This document shows, piece after piece, positions 13,469 through 19,999 of a stretch of 22,432 nt of DNA; within the stretch, counting starts at the first letter, position 1, and each line of letters begins with the position of its first letter. Below the pieces are notes generated by a model, which was given only the letters and a program-made list of their open reading frames with translations, did no database searches and was not told the DNA's origin. Both the position numbers and the translations under genes were made by a program. The DNA comes from JAAXGI01 sp963579625 (GTDB lineage Bacteria; Gemmatimonadota; Gemmatimonadetes; Longimicrobiales; Gaopeijiaceae). The DNA lies in the NCBI GenBank assembly GCA_963579625.1, contig CAUZHN010000035.1, positions 1 to 22,432 of the forward strand, in the 5' to 3' direction.

Positions 13469-15241
13469 TCAACGAATCACTGGAAGCACAATCGCCGAGG
13501 CGTGCGTGCGATCGTGATAGACAGTCTGCGCCGCCGCCCGAATGTCCATCTCGGTCTCCTCCGCCATGGGTCGTCCGGAGTTCAGATTCCGGTTGAACCG
13601 AGGAAAATTGCTGCTCGTGACGTGAAGGCGGATCCGGTGGCCCTCTTTGAAGACGTTGCTCGTCTCCCACATGGGAATATCCACCTCGTACACGTTGCCC
13701 GGTGTCAACAGTGTCGGCTTCTCCACGGAGTCGCGGAACCGGGTGCGCACGGCGCCCTCGGTAATCAGGATGGCCCGGCCATCGGGATGCACGTCGGACA
13801 GCGTTACGAAGAAGTCGGTATCCGTCACATCGGTTGAGAAGACAAGCTGCACGCGCGGCGCGCCCGTAACCTCCGTGTCTTCCACCAGAGGATCACTGGT
13901 ATAGACCAGGACGTCCTGACGCTGTTGGGTCGATCGCTGGTCGAGAGGTCCGTCCGGAGTGAGCCCGGCTCCACAGCAGCCGTGGCCGCCATAGGTGGGC
14001 ACGGGACTCCTCGGATCGTACGAGTACTGGTCGGGCGGCTCGTCGGCCGGGAACTCGCTGGATAGCTTCCCGTCGCCGAAGCGCGTGTTGGCGAAGCCAT
14101 CGCTGTGGAGGAACAGCGTGGTGGGTACGGCCCGCGACAGTGGCCACTCGTATTCGTCCCTCCAGACGTTGTCTCCCATCACGAAGATCCGAATCGGCGC
14201 CTGCTCATGGAGGCCGTTTTGGGTCCCTTTCAGATGGTAGTCGAACCACTCCATCTCGAGTGCGCCGAAATCGATGTCGACTCCCCCGCCGAAATCAATG
14301 TCTCCGTATAGGCGGCTCGGACGCACACCGTGTCCCCACGGGCCGATCAGCAGCTTCTGCCATCGGCGGGACTCCCGCGAACGGGAAAGCTCTCGCATGC
14401 GCGTGAAATTCAGCACCGTCTCGGAGATCAGGTCGTCGTACCATCCGGTAACGTGGAAGGCCGGAACGTCCATTTCCCCGTACTGATCGCGGACGCTCAT
14501 CTGTCTCCAGAAATCGTCATAGGCATCATGACGGATGGTGTTTGCGACGAACTCGGAGTAGACGCCTACCTCAGCTAGGGCAGACTCGAGGGGCAGGTGT
14601 GTCATCACCTCCATCCAGTTCAGATCGGGGATGGGGTGACCGGTGGCGACCGCTTCCTGCCGCGTGCCCCAGCTCAGGCCCAGCGCGAGATGATAGAGGC
14701 CGTTCGTTGACCAGACGCTCCCATAGTTGTCCGACTGCGCCGCGACCGGGACCAGTGCCTTCACGTAGGGGCTTCGATAGGGCGCAGGAAGGAGCTGTGT
14801 AAAGCCCGGGTACGATGTCCCATACATCCCGATGTTTCCGTCGCACCAGTCCTGGGCCCCGATCCACTGCTGCGTGTCGTAGCCGTCGAGGGCTTCGTCA
14901 ACGTACGGACGCCATTCCCCTCCGGACCCATAGATGCCGCGAGAATCCATCACCACCACGGCGTAGCCCTGCTCGGCATAGAGTCGCGCGGCACGTGCGC
15001 CACGATTCTTGTTGTAAGGCGTCCGGGTGAGCAGGACCGGAAAGGGACCTGGCTGGTCGGGAAGATAGATGTCAGCCGCAAGGAGAACGCCGTCACGCAT
15101 GGGCACGGCAACATTCGACCGGACCTGGATCTCCGGTATGCTGGTGAGTGCCTGCGCATACACCGGGCCTGGCGCGACGCCCCCGGCACACAGGCTGGCA
15201 GATGCAGCCAGCAACCCTATGGTCGTGCCGCGTAGTAGCAT
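13469..15241 (-). CDS. Secreted CocE/NonD family hydrolase
   Basis: Protein of 590 residues from ATG 15241 (GGGAGGGG lies 7 bases away; ATG 15247 is an alternative). The Sec signal peptide ends at VYA/Q, residue 29. The alpha/beta-hydrolase domain has the strand VPMRDGVLLAADIYLP, DSRGIYGSGGEW, and the nucleophile Ser143 in GMYGTSYPG. Acid and base are expected in HVTGWYDD (about 270) and PWGHG (about 305). The C-terminal third is the jelly-roll typical of the X-Pro dipeptidyl-peptidase S15 / CocE group (VYTSDPL, DTDFFVTLSDVHPDG, VTSSNFPRFNRN). These enzymes cleave esters or acyl-peptide bonds; the substrate is unknown. The RBS and signal peptide are shared with the unrelated lipoprotein at 231. 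It converges on the symporter gene. Confidence 0.9.
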   Translation of the reverse strand: MLLRGTTIGLLAASASLCAGGVAPGPVYAQALTSIPEIQVRSNVAVPMRDGVLLAADIYLPDQPGPFPVLLTRTPYNKNRGARAARLYAEQGYAVVVMDSRGIYGSGGEWRPYVDEALDGYDTQQWIGAQDWCDGNIGMYGTSYPGFTQLLPAPYRSPYVKALVPVAAQSDNYGSVWSTNGLYHLALGLSWGTRQEAVATGHPIPDLNWMEVMTHLPLESALAEVGVYSEFVANTIRHDAYDDFWRQMSVRDQYGEMDVPAFHVTGWYDDLISETVLNFTRMRELSRSRESRRWQKLLIGPWGHGVRPSRLYGDIDFGGGVDIDFGALEMEWFDYHLKGTQNGLHEQAPIRIFVMGDNVWRDEYEWPLSRAVPTTLFLHSDGFANTRFGDGKLSSEFPADEPPDQYSYDPRSPVPTYGGHGCCGAGLTPDGPLDQRSTQQRQDVLVYTSDPLVEDTEVTGAPRVQLVFSTDVTDTDFFVTLSDVHPDGRAILITEGAVRTRFRDSVEKPTLLTPGNVYEVDIPMWETSNVFKEGHRIRLHVTSSNFPRFNRNLNSGRPMAEETEMDIRAAAQTVYHDRTHASAIVLPVIR

Positions 15242-15306
15242 TTTCATTCCCCTCCCGATTTCTTCCGGTGCTACTCTGAATATGTGCCCCGCCTCTCTAT
15301 CCACAC

Positions 15307-15401
15307 CAGCAAAGTGACCCCCCGCCACCCACACCCCCCTTTTTTCACCGCACCCACCGCCACCACTGAAACGCCGTTTTCTGAAAAGTTTTTGCGGCGT
15401 C
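15307..15401 (-). repeat. Fused remnants of modules U and D upstream of the hydrolase
   Basis: Nearest the gene is the U end (complement of GGGGTCACTTTGCTGG and GGTGGGTGCGGTGAAA, 15307-15360). Where the TATA-like core of U should follow, the sequence changes directly to a degenerate D module (15361-15401: CACCACTGAAACGCCGTTTT, CTGAAAAGTTTTTGCGGCG). In hydrolase sense the order is therefore D then U then gene, as expected for two cassettes placed end to end. Confidence 0.72.
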
Positions 15402-15428
15402 AGCGCATGGATTAACTAATCATGGAAA

Positions 15429-15458
15429 GACGCTTCCGCAAAAAATTACGGAAGCGTC
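15429..15458. other. Perfect 10-bp stem-loop
   Basis: GACGCTTCCG (15429-15438) and CGGAAGCGTC (15449-15458) pair perfectly around a 10-base A-rich loop. No T-run follows, so a classic terminator is unlikely; it may be an operator, or an end of a small element. It lies just before the ParB-like fragment. Confidence 0.6.
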
Positions 15459-15462
15459 CGAA

Positions 15463-15648
15463 TCACGCGCTAACGCTGCTAAAACTTTTCAGACGAATCA
15501 TCAGTATGTGCAGGACGCGAAGAAAATATGAAAGCATAAGCCGGAACTCGTGGAACCTGTGATCAACGGAACACTTTCATTGAAAGAAGCAAAAGATAAA
15601 GTTGAGAGTGCTGAGTTGGACGAGGTGCTCAAAAAGATAAACGACGAT
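15463..15648 (+). pseudogene. Fragment of a ParB-like / phage-plasmid DNA-binding protein, with a nonsense codon
   Basis: One frame encodes SRANAAKTFQTNHQYVQDAKKI, TGA (15529-15531), then KHKPELVEPVINGTLSLKEA and KDKVESAELDEVLKKINDD. The arrangement 'A-A-K-x-F-x-x-x-x-x-Y-V-x-x-A-K-K-I ... P-E-L-x-x-x-V-x-x-G-x-(L)-S-L-x-x-A' is the helix-turn-helix and linker region common to ParB-type and other phage or plasmid proteins. CGA to TGA would restore an Arg at the stop. No start is present, and at its right end the frame runs into module U copy 4. It is a decayed remnant of a mobile element, AT-richer than its surroundings. Confidence 0.55.
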
Positions 15649-15732
15649 GCACCCACTGCTGGACTATATAACACTGTTTTGCTCGGTACGGTGTAGTGCT
15701 CCCGGCTGAGTTGCGGATCTGCGGGGTGAGGG
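15649..15732 (+). repeat. Dispersed module U, copy 4
   Basis: GCACCCACTGCTGGACTATA, TAACACTGTTTTGCTCGG, GTAGTGCTCCCGGCTGAG and TTGCGGATCTGCGGGGTGAG match the U module in the plus direction. It leads directly, 15 bases on, into the small lipoprotein at 15747, so it most likely carries that gene's promoter and leader. ACTATA at 15663-15668 is a possible -10 element. Confidence 0.75.
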
Positions 15733-15746
15733 AGCAGAATTAGGGT

Positions 15747-16115
15747 ATGACACGCCACCACCTCCGCGCCGTTCTAATGCTGTTCTTAGTGCTAAACCTG
15801 ACTGCTTGCACGTCTTGGCAATCCGCAGCTACTCCAAGCCCGAGTCAGTTCATAGAGGCAGAGCAACCTGACCGTGTCCGTGTGACCACGCAGGACGGGA
15901 CCGAGTTGGAACTAGAGAACCCATCGGTCGAAGGTGATGAACTCGTGGCTTTGGGTGGTTTCTCAATGCCCTTCGCAGACATCGTCATCCTAGAGTCTCG
16001 GAAGTTCAGCATGGACCGCACTATGCTAGCTGTGCTCGGTGGTGTGCTTGCGCTGCCCGTGGCCTTGCTGGTAGTGGTAATCGTTGGTTGCACGGCGACA
16101 GATTGTATTTTCTAG
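15747..16115 (+). CDS. Small lipoprotein with C-terminal hydrophobic helix
   Basis: Protein of 122 residues. A signal with lipobox LNLTAC gives a lipid anchor at Cys21. The mature part has a beta-rich segment (DRVRVTTQDGTELELENPSV, then EGDELVALGGFSMPFADI) with the repeated 'V-x-V-T-x-x-D-G' look of a small SH3- or PQQC-like strand unit. Near residues 93-116 there is a second hydrophobic helix ending in VGCTATDCIF. The function is unknown; it may be a structural envelope protein. The gene stands alone between two U modules, with a purine-rich GAGGGAG 14 bases before ATG 15747. Confidence 0.68.
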   Translation: MTRHHLRAVLMLFLVLNLTACTSWQSAATPSPSQFIEAEQPDRVRVTTQDGTELELENPSVEGDELVALGGFSMPFADIVILESRKFSMDRTMLAVLGGVLALPVALLVVVIVGCTATDCIF

Positions 16116-16150
16116 CCTAAGCTAGACCCCCAGTGGGGTACACCCTCCTT

Positions 16151-16251
16151 ATTTCACCGCACCCACTGCTGGACTATACAACAAGGTTTTAGTCGTCCGG
16201 TGTGGTGCGACTCGGCACACATCACCGGACGCGCAAAACAGTGTTGTATAG
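16151..16251. repeat. Dispersed module U, copy 5: two U cores in inverted orientation around a D fragment
   Basis: 16151-16208 is U in plus direction (TTTCACCGCACCCACTGCTG, GACTATACAACAAGGTTTT, GTCCGGTGTGGTG). 16207-16222 is GCGACTCGGCACACAT, which belongs to the outer part of module D. 16223-16251 is the U core reversed (CACCGGACGCGCAAAACAG, TGTTGTATAG). It is a clear recombination mosaic. The region 16116-16419 between lipoprotein and oxidoreductase otherwise holds no gene. Confidence 0.8.
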
Positions 16252-16419
16252 GTGAGCGTGATGGGGCGGCAAAGGGGGGGGATGCACGGTACTGGGGTCT
16301 TGCATATCACCCAAGGAACCATGAGCAATCCCAAAGTTGATTGAGCCTCGGAACCCTCGTAGTGTTGAGCGTGGTGGTCGGTGGGCAGTATCGAGTTTTC
16401 GACTGAGGAGCAACTGGCG

Positions 16420-16917
16420 ATGAGCGCTATCACATTAAATGTGAACGGCACAGAGCATACGGTAGACGTCGACCCGTCGACCCGTCTGCTGTACGTCCTG
16501 CGAAACGATCTCAGATTGCGAGGCCCGAGGTTCGGGTGCGGGCTGGGCCAGTGTGGAGCTTGCACAGTGATCATCGGCGGGGTGGCAACCCGGTCGTGTA
16601 TCACGGTGGCGTCGCGGGTCAGCGGCGAGATAACGACGCTCGAAGGACTCGCAAAGGACGGGAGGCTTGATCCGGTGCAACAGGCGTGGATCGACGAACA
16701 GGTTCCGCAGTGCGGCTTCTGCCAGAATGGACAGATCATGACGGCCAAGGCCCTGTTGGACCGGAATCCGAACCCGACAGATGCCGAGATTCGCGACGGG
16801 ATGGCGCCAGCCCTGTGCCGGTGCATGACCTATTACCGCGTACAGGTAGCGATTAAGCGTGCCGCGGCGGGGGCGCGGGATGGTGGACCGGACCCCGTCG
16901 AGGAGGTGATCAGATGA
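16420..16917 (+). CDS. iorA: (2Fe-2S) subunit of a molybdenum hydroxylase, isoquinoline 1-oxidoreductase alpha type
   Basis: Protein of 165 residues from ATG 16420, with GAGGAG nine bases upstream; an upstream GTG would add 13 unlikely residues. The N-terminal plant-ferredoxin-like domain binds one 2Fe-2S cluster with Cys40, 45, 48 and 60 (GCGLGQCGACTV, then SC). The C-terminal four-helix domain binds the second with Cys98, 101, 133 and 135 (QCGFCQNGQI and CRC). The electrons go from the molybdenum centre in the next subunit to a membrane or periplasmic acceptor. The gene overlaps the molybdopterin subunit by ATGA, which confirms co-translation. No FAD subunit gene is present, as is normal for the two-subunit Ior-like group. 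Confidence 0.9.
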   Translation: MSAITLNVNGTEHTVDVDPSTRLLYVLRNDLRLRGPRFGCGLGQCGACTVIIGGVATRSCITVASRVSGEITTLEGLAKDGRLDPVQQAWIDEQVPQCGFCQNGQIMTAKALLDRNPNPTDAEIRDGMAPALCRCMTYYRVQVAIKRAAAGARDGGPDPVEEVIR

Positions 16918-19316
16918 CTACTTTTACCAAGGTGCCTCAAGCCATCGAAGACGTACTGGAGGACCGGCACGCTACGACCTCCAGAAGGGACTTCCTCAAG
17001 ACCTCCGGTGCCCTCGTCGTGAGCTTCGGCGCGGCAGGGGTCACGGCCCCCGACTCACTCGCGGCAGCCGTCGGCGGCGAAGAAGCGGCCGCGGCCCAGC
17101 AGGCGGGCCCCTATCCTGACCCCGACTTCAGACAGCTCGATACGTGGGTCGCGATTCATGCCGACAACACCGCGACCTTCTACGTGGGGAAGACGGACTG
17201 TGGTCAAGGCACGGGAACGGCATTTCGGCAGATGATGTCCGACGAGCTTGATATCGCATACACCGACACCAGCCTCGTCATGGGTAGCACGGACGTCACA
17301 CCCGACCAGGGCGGGTCGGGCGGATCTGATGGGATAGAGAGAGACGGTTGGCCGATGCGACGCGTGGCCGCCGAGGCCCGACGGGTCCTGCTGGAGATGG
17401 CCTCCGGGCGCTTCGGCGTGCCGGTCGAGCAACTCGACGTCAGCGACGCGGTGATTGCCCTGAAGTCAGACCCCATCAGGACAGTCACCTACGCCGAGTT
17501 GATCGGCGACCGGCGGTTCAACGTCATGCTGACGGGAGGCGATATCAATTCGGTCTCAGGGGTGGCGGACGTCAAGCCTGTTCAAGATCTCCGGATCGTC
17601 GGCCAGTCACCGCAGCGCTATGACATTCCCCCGAAGGTCGACGGGTCGTTGACATGGGCTGTGGATGTCAGACTTCCTGGGATGACTCATGCCCGCAACG
17701 TCAAGCCGCGGGTTGCGGGCGCCACACTTCGGGGCTTCGACGAGTCGTCCATCCGCAACCTGCCGGGCTTCATCCGAGTGGTCAGCAGGGGCAACTACCT
17801 GGCGGTGGTCTGTGAGCGGGAGGAGCAGGCAATCGACGCTGCCAGGCGACTCCAGGTGGATTGGGATGAACCGAGTGCCGCACCGTTCCCAACGTCCGAT
17901 GAGTTGTACGCGTACATGCGGAGCGCAACACCCACCTCGAGTGCGGATCCGCGCGTCGTGGGAAGTCCTGAGGCGGCGCTGGCGCGCGCGGCCCAGGTGA
18001 TCGAGGCCGAATACGACTTCCCGTTCCAGGGACACACGGCCATCGGTCCAGCGCATGCCTTGGCCGACCCCTCCGACGGTCAGATGACGATCTACTCCAA
18101 CGACATGAAGTCCTACGGCATGCGGAACGGGGTCGCAGAGTTCCTCGGGATGCCCAGGGACCAGGTGCGCGTCGTCTGGATGGAAGGCCCTCAGGCGTAC
18201 GGCCGCACGGCCGCGGACGATGCGGGCTTCGAGGCGGCATTCTTGGCGAAAGAGATCGGCCTTCCGGTACGCATGCAGTGGACGAGAGAGGAAGAATCGG
18301 CCTGGGACACCAAGGGGCCCGCGTTCACCTTCAGATTACGTGGAGGACTGGACGACCAGGGCGAGCTGATTGCGCTCGAGTATGACGCTCAGAGTGCCGA
18401 CTACAACCACGTCGGGTACAACGAGGTAGAGACAGTCTTGATCTCACAGCTCATGGGCTCACGACTCGCGACGCCGAACAGGGGCCGCGGCGCAACGCCA
18501 TCTGAGATGTATGCCATCCCCAACCGGCGGATGACAACCCAGGTTGTTCGGCTCCCCTTGATTTGGGAGACGCCGCTTCGAACCGGCAACCTCAGGGATC
18601 CTGCCGGACCGCAGGTGACCTTCGCCTCCGAATCGTTCATCGACGAACTGGCGGCAGCGGCCCACGCCGACCCGGTCGAGTTCCGGTTGAAGCTGCTCAA
18701 CGCCGGCACCGACGATGACAGCGGATTCAAACGAGCCCGCTCGATTGCCACGGTCCGTGCGGCCGCGGATGCCTATGGCTGGGATAGGCGGCCGTCGCCG
18801 AAGCCGCTCGCTGCGGGAACCATTCTGACGGGACGGGGGATCGCGTACGCCTTCCGCGGCCAGACGGTCGTTGCGGAGATTGCCGAGGTCGAGGTCAATC
18901 GTGACACGGGTCACGTCTGGGTAAAGCAACTCGTATGCGCGCACGATTGTGGGTTGGTCATCAACCCCGAAGGGCTGCGCCGCACGATCGAGGGTGGGAT
19001 GATGCACTCGCTGAGCCGTGCGCTCCATGAGGAGGTACAGTTCGACACCGAAAAAGTCACCAGCGTCGACTGGGTGTCTCACCCTAGCCTCAGGCATGGG
19101 GACACGCCGGAGAAGATCGACGTGGTGATGGTCAACGGAGATCCCGATCCGGACCGGCCGGATCTGCCCCACTACGGAGCCGGCGAGGCGGTCTGCAAAC
19201 CGCTGATCGCGGCAGTCGCCAACGCCATCTACGACGCGACCGGAGTTCGTCTTCGCCGAGCGCCGTTCCGAGACGAGCGTGTGCTCTCGGCTCTCGAAGC
19301 AGCGCGCGGCGTGTAG
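16914..19316 (+). CDS. iorB: Molybdopterin subunit of a molybdenum hydroxylase, isoquinoline 1-oxidoreductase beta type, Tat-exported
   Basis: Protein of 800 residues with a strong ribosome site (GAGGAGGTGATC) inside the preceding gene. A Tat signal (SRRDFLK, Arg 24-25) precedes a hydrophobic segment, so the enzyme is exported to the periplasm, carrying the small Fe-S subunit with it. The xanthine-dehydrogenase-type fold follows, with the FYVGKTDCGQGTGTAFRQMM cofactor loop near residue 84, DQGGSGGSDG near 130, a VDGSLTWAVDVRLPGMTHA strand and the C-terminal HYGAGEAVCKPLIAAVANAI that contains the catalytic Glu of the hydroxylase. Members hydroxylate N-heterocycles or aldehydes at carbon; the substrate cannot be deduced. 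Confidence 0.92.
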   Translation: MTTFTKVPQAIEDVLEDRHATTSRRDFLKTSGALVVSFGAAGVTAPDSLAAAVGGEEAAAAQQAGPYPDPDFRQLDTWVAIHADNTATFYVGKTDCGQGTGTAFRQMMSDELDIAYTDTSLVMGSTDVTPDQGGSGGSDGIERDGWPMRRVAAEARRVLLEMASGRFGVPVEQLDVSDAVIALKSDPIRTVTYAELIGDRRFNVMLTGGDINSVSGVADVKPVQDLRIVGQSPQRYDIPPKVDGSLTWAVDVRLPGMTHARNVKPRVAGATLRGFDESSIRNLPGFIRVVSRGNYLAVVCEREEQAIDAARRLQVDWDEPSAAPFPTSDELYAYMRSATPTSSADPRVVGSPEAALARAAQVIEAEYDFPFQGHTAIGPAHALADPSDGQMTIYSNDMKSYGMRNGVAEFLGMPRDQVRVVWMEGPQAYGRTAADDAGFEAAFLAKEIGLPVRMQWTREEESAWDTKGPAFTFRLRGGLDDQGELIALEYDAQSADYNHVGYNEVETVLISQLMGSRLATPNRGRGATPSEMYAIPNRRMTTQVVRLPLIWETPLRTGNLRDPAGPQVTFASESFIDELAAAAHADPVEFRLKLLNAGTDDDSGFKRARSIATVRAAADAYGWDRRPSPKPLAAGTILTGRGIAYAFRGQTVVAEIAEVEVNRDTGHVWVKQLVCAHDCGLVINPEGLRRTIEGGMMHSLSRALHEEVQFDTEKVTSVDWVSHPSLRHGDTPEKIDVVMVNGDPDPDRPDLPHYGAGEAVCKPLIAAVANAIYDATGVRLRRAPFRDERVLSALEAARGV

Positions 19317-19374
19317 GGGAGAGTCGGTCGGATCGGGTAGTGAGAGGATGGAGTCAGCCCTGCGCGGTGGACAC

Positions 19375-19491
19375 CTATTCTCTCAAGTCCAAGACCGTAA
19401 GGCTGCGAATCGAAAACTCTTGTTCCTGTCCGACCAAGTTCATTAGCCCTAAAGTCATCAGGGCTCCAAACAGCAGCAGTGCTCTTCTCAT
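19375..19491 (-). CDS. Short secreted peptide or truncated secreted-protein gene
   Basis: ATG 19491 with GGAGG six bases upstream starts a 38-residue frame: signal-like MRRALLLFGALMTLGLMNLV, then GQEQEFSIRSLTVLDLRE and stop. The second half looks like the start of a beta-sandwich domain that is cut short, so a truncated gene is more likely than a true peptide. On its upstream side lies module U copy 6, with the divergent lipoprotein fragment beyond, the same arrangement as around 1313-1546. Confidence 0.5.
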   Translation of the reverse strand: MRRALLLFGALMTLGLMNLVGQEQEFSIRSLTVLDLRE

Positions 19492-19531
19492 GAGGTCCTC
19501 CACCAAGAGTGCTCTCGCAACGTACTAGCCT

Positions 19532-19620
19532 CACCGGACGCGCAAAACAGTACTGTATAGTCCAGCGGTGGGTGCGGTGAAATAGGCGGCGGCGGGGTAC
19601 TCGGGGGTCGCTTTGCTGGC
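19532..19620 (-). repeat. Dispersed module U, copy 6
   Basis: Core CACCGGACGCGCAAAACAG, TACTGTATAGTCCAGCGGTG, GGTGCGGTGAAATAGG, then GGGGTCGCTTTGCTGGCG, nearly identical to copy 1. Here the core palindrome is perfect: ACAGTACTGT (19547-19556). As in copy 1, a secreted-protein start lies on each side. Confidence 0.8.
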
Positions 19621-19652
19621 GTGGGTGGAGAGTCGGAACACATCTTCAGAAC

Positions 19653-19733
19653 ATGCGCTACATCCGGCTCTCAGCTGTGCTGCTGCTCCTAGCGTGCGGT
19701 GACGGCGGGACTACGCCTACGAGTCCACCGCTC
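19653..19733 (+). pseudogene. 5' fragment of a Big2 lipoprotein gene, plus-strand arm of an inverted duplication
   Basis: MRYIRLSAVLLLLACGDGG and then TTPTSPP match the signal peptide and linker of the gene at 1546. After about 27 codons the frame continues only as the antisense of the opposing copy. The leader (module U copy 6 plus GGGTCGCTTTGCTGGCG) is also like that at 1500. The ORF nominally stays open to 19925 but is not a sensible protein. Confidence 0.75.
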
Positions 19734-19930
19734 ATCGTTGCACCGTTCTGGTCTTTGACCGTCGCAGTAAGCTGTGCAGTCGTACCAAGAGCGTTCAACC
19801 AAACGCTGTTCGGTAATACCGTGATCGAGGTCGCTACAGGAGCCGCAGGCGTCGGTGGACTCGTAGGCGTAGTCCCGCCGTCACCACACGCCGCGAGCAA
19901 GAGCACGGCCGAGAGTCGAACGTAACACAT
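19727..19930 (-). pseudogene. 5' fragment of a Big2 lipoprotein gene, minus-strand arm
   Basis: From ATG 19930 leftwards: MCYVRLSAVLLLAACGDGG, a Thr/Pro linker, and the first half of a Big2 domain (VATSITVLPNSVWLNALGT, TAQLTATVKDQNGATMSG). It then breaks and runs into the complement of the plus-strand arm. The junction lies at a shared ACCG, consistent with illegitimate recombination. Its leader (GGCGAGATTC...ATCATCGCAGATTATACGC) is like that of the gene at 21790, so it comes from the same sub-family. Confidence 0.75.
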
Positions 19931-19999
19931 GCGTATAATCTGCGATGATATTCGTGAATCTCGCCAGCGAGGGTTCGAGATCCATCGCCTACATTCGGC

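Noticed and set aside
634..15401. Integron cassette array with D as attC.
   Set aside because: The attC core heptamers (RYYYAAC/GTTRRRY) are missing, gene orientation is mixed, several genes are very large, and there is no integron integrase. Kept only as a structural analogy.
19653..19925. 90-codon ORF as an intact lipoprotein.
   Set aside because: After 27 codons it is only the antisense of the opposite lipoprotein fragment.
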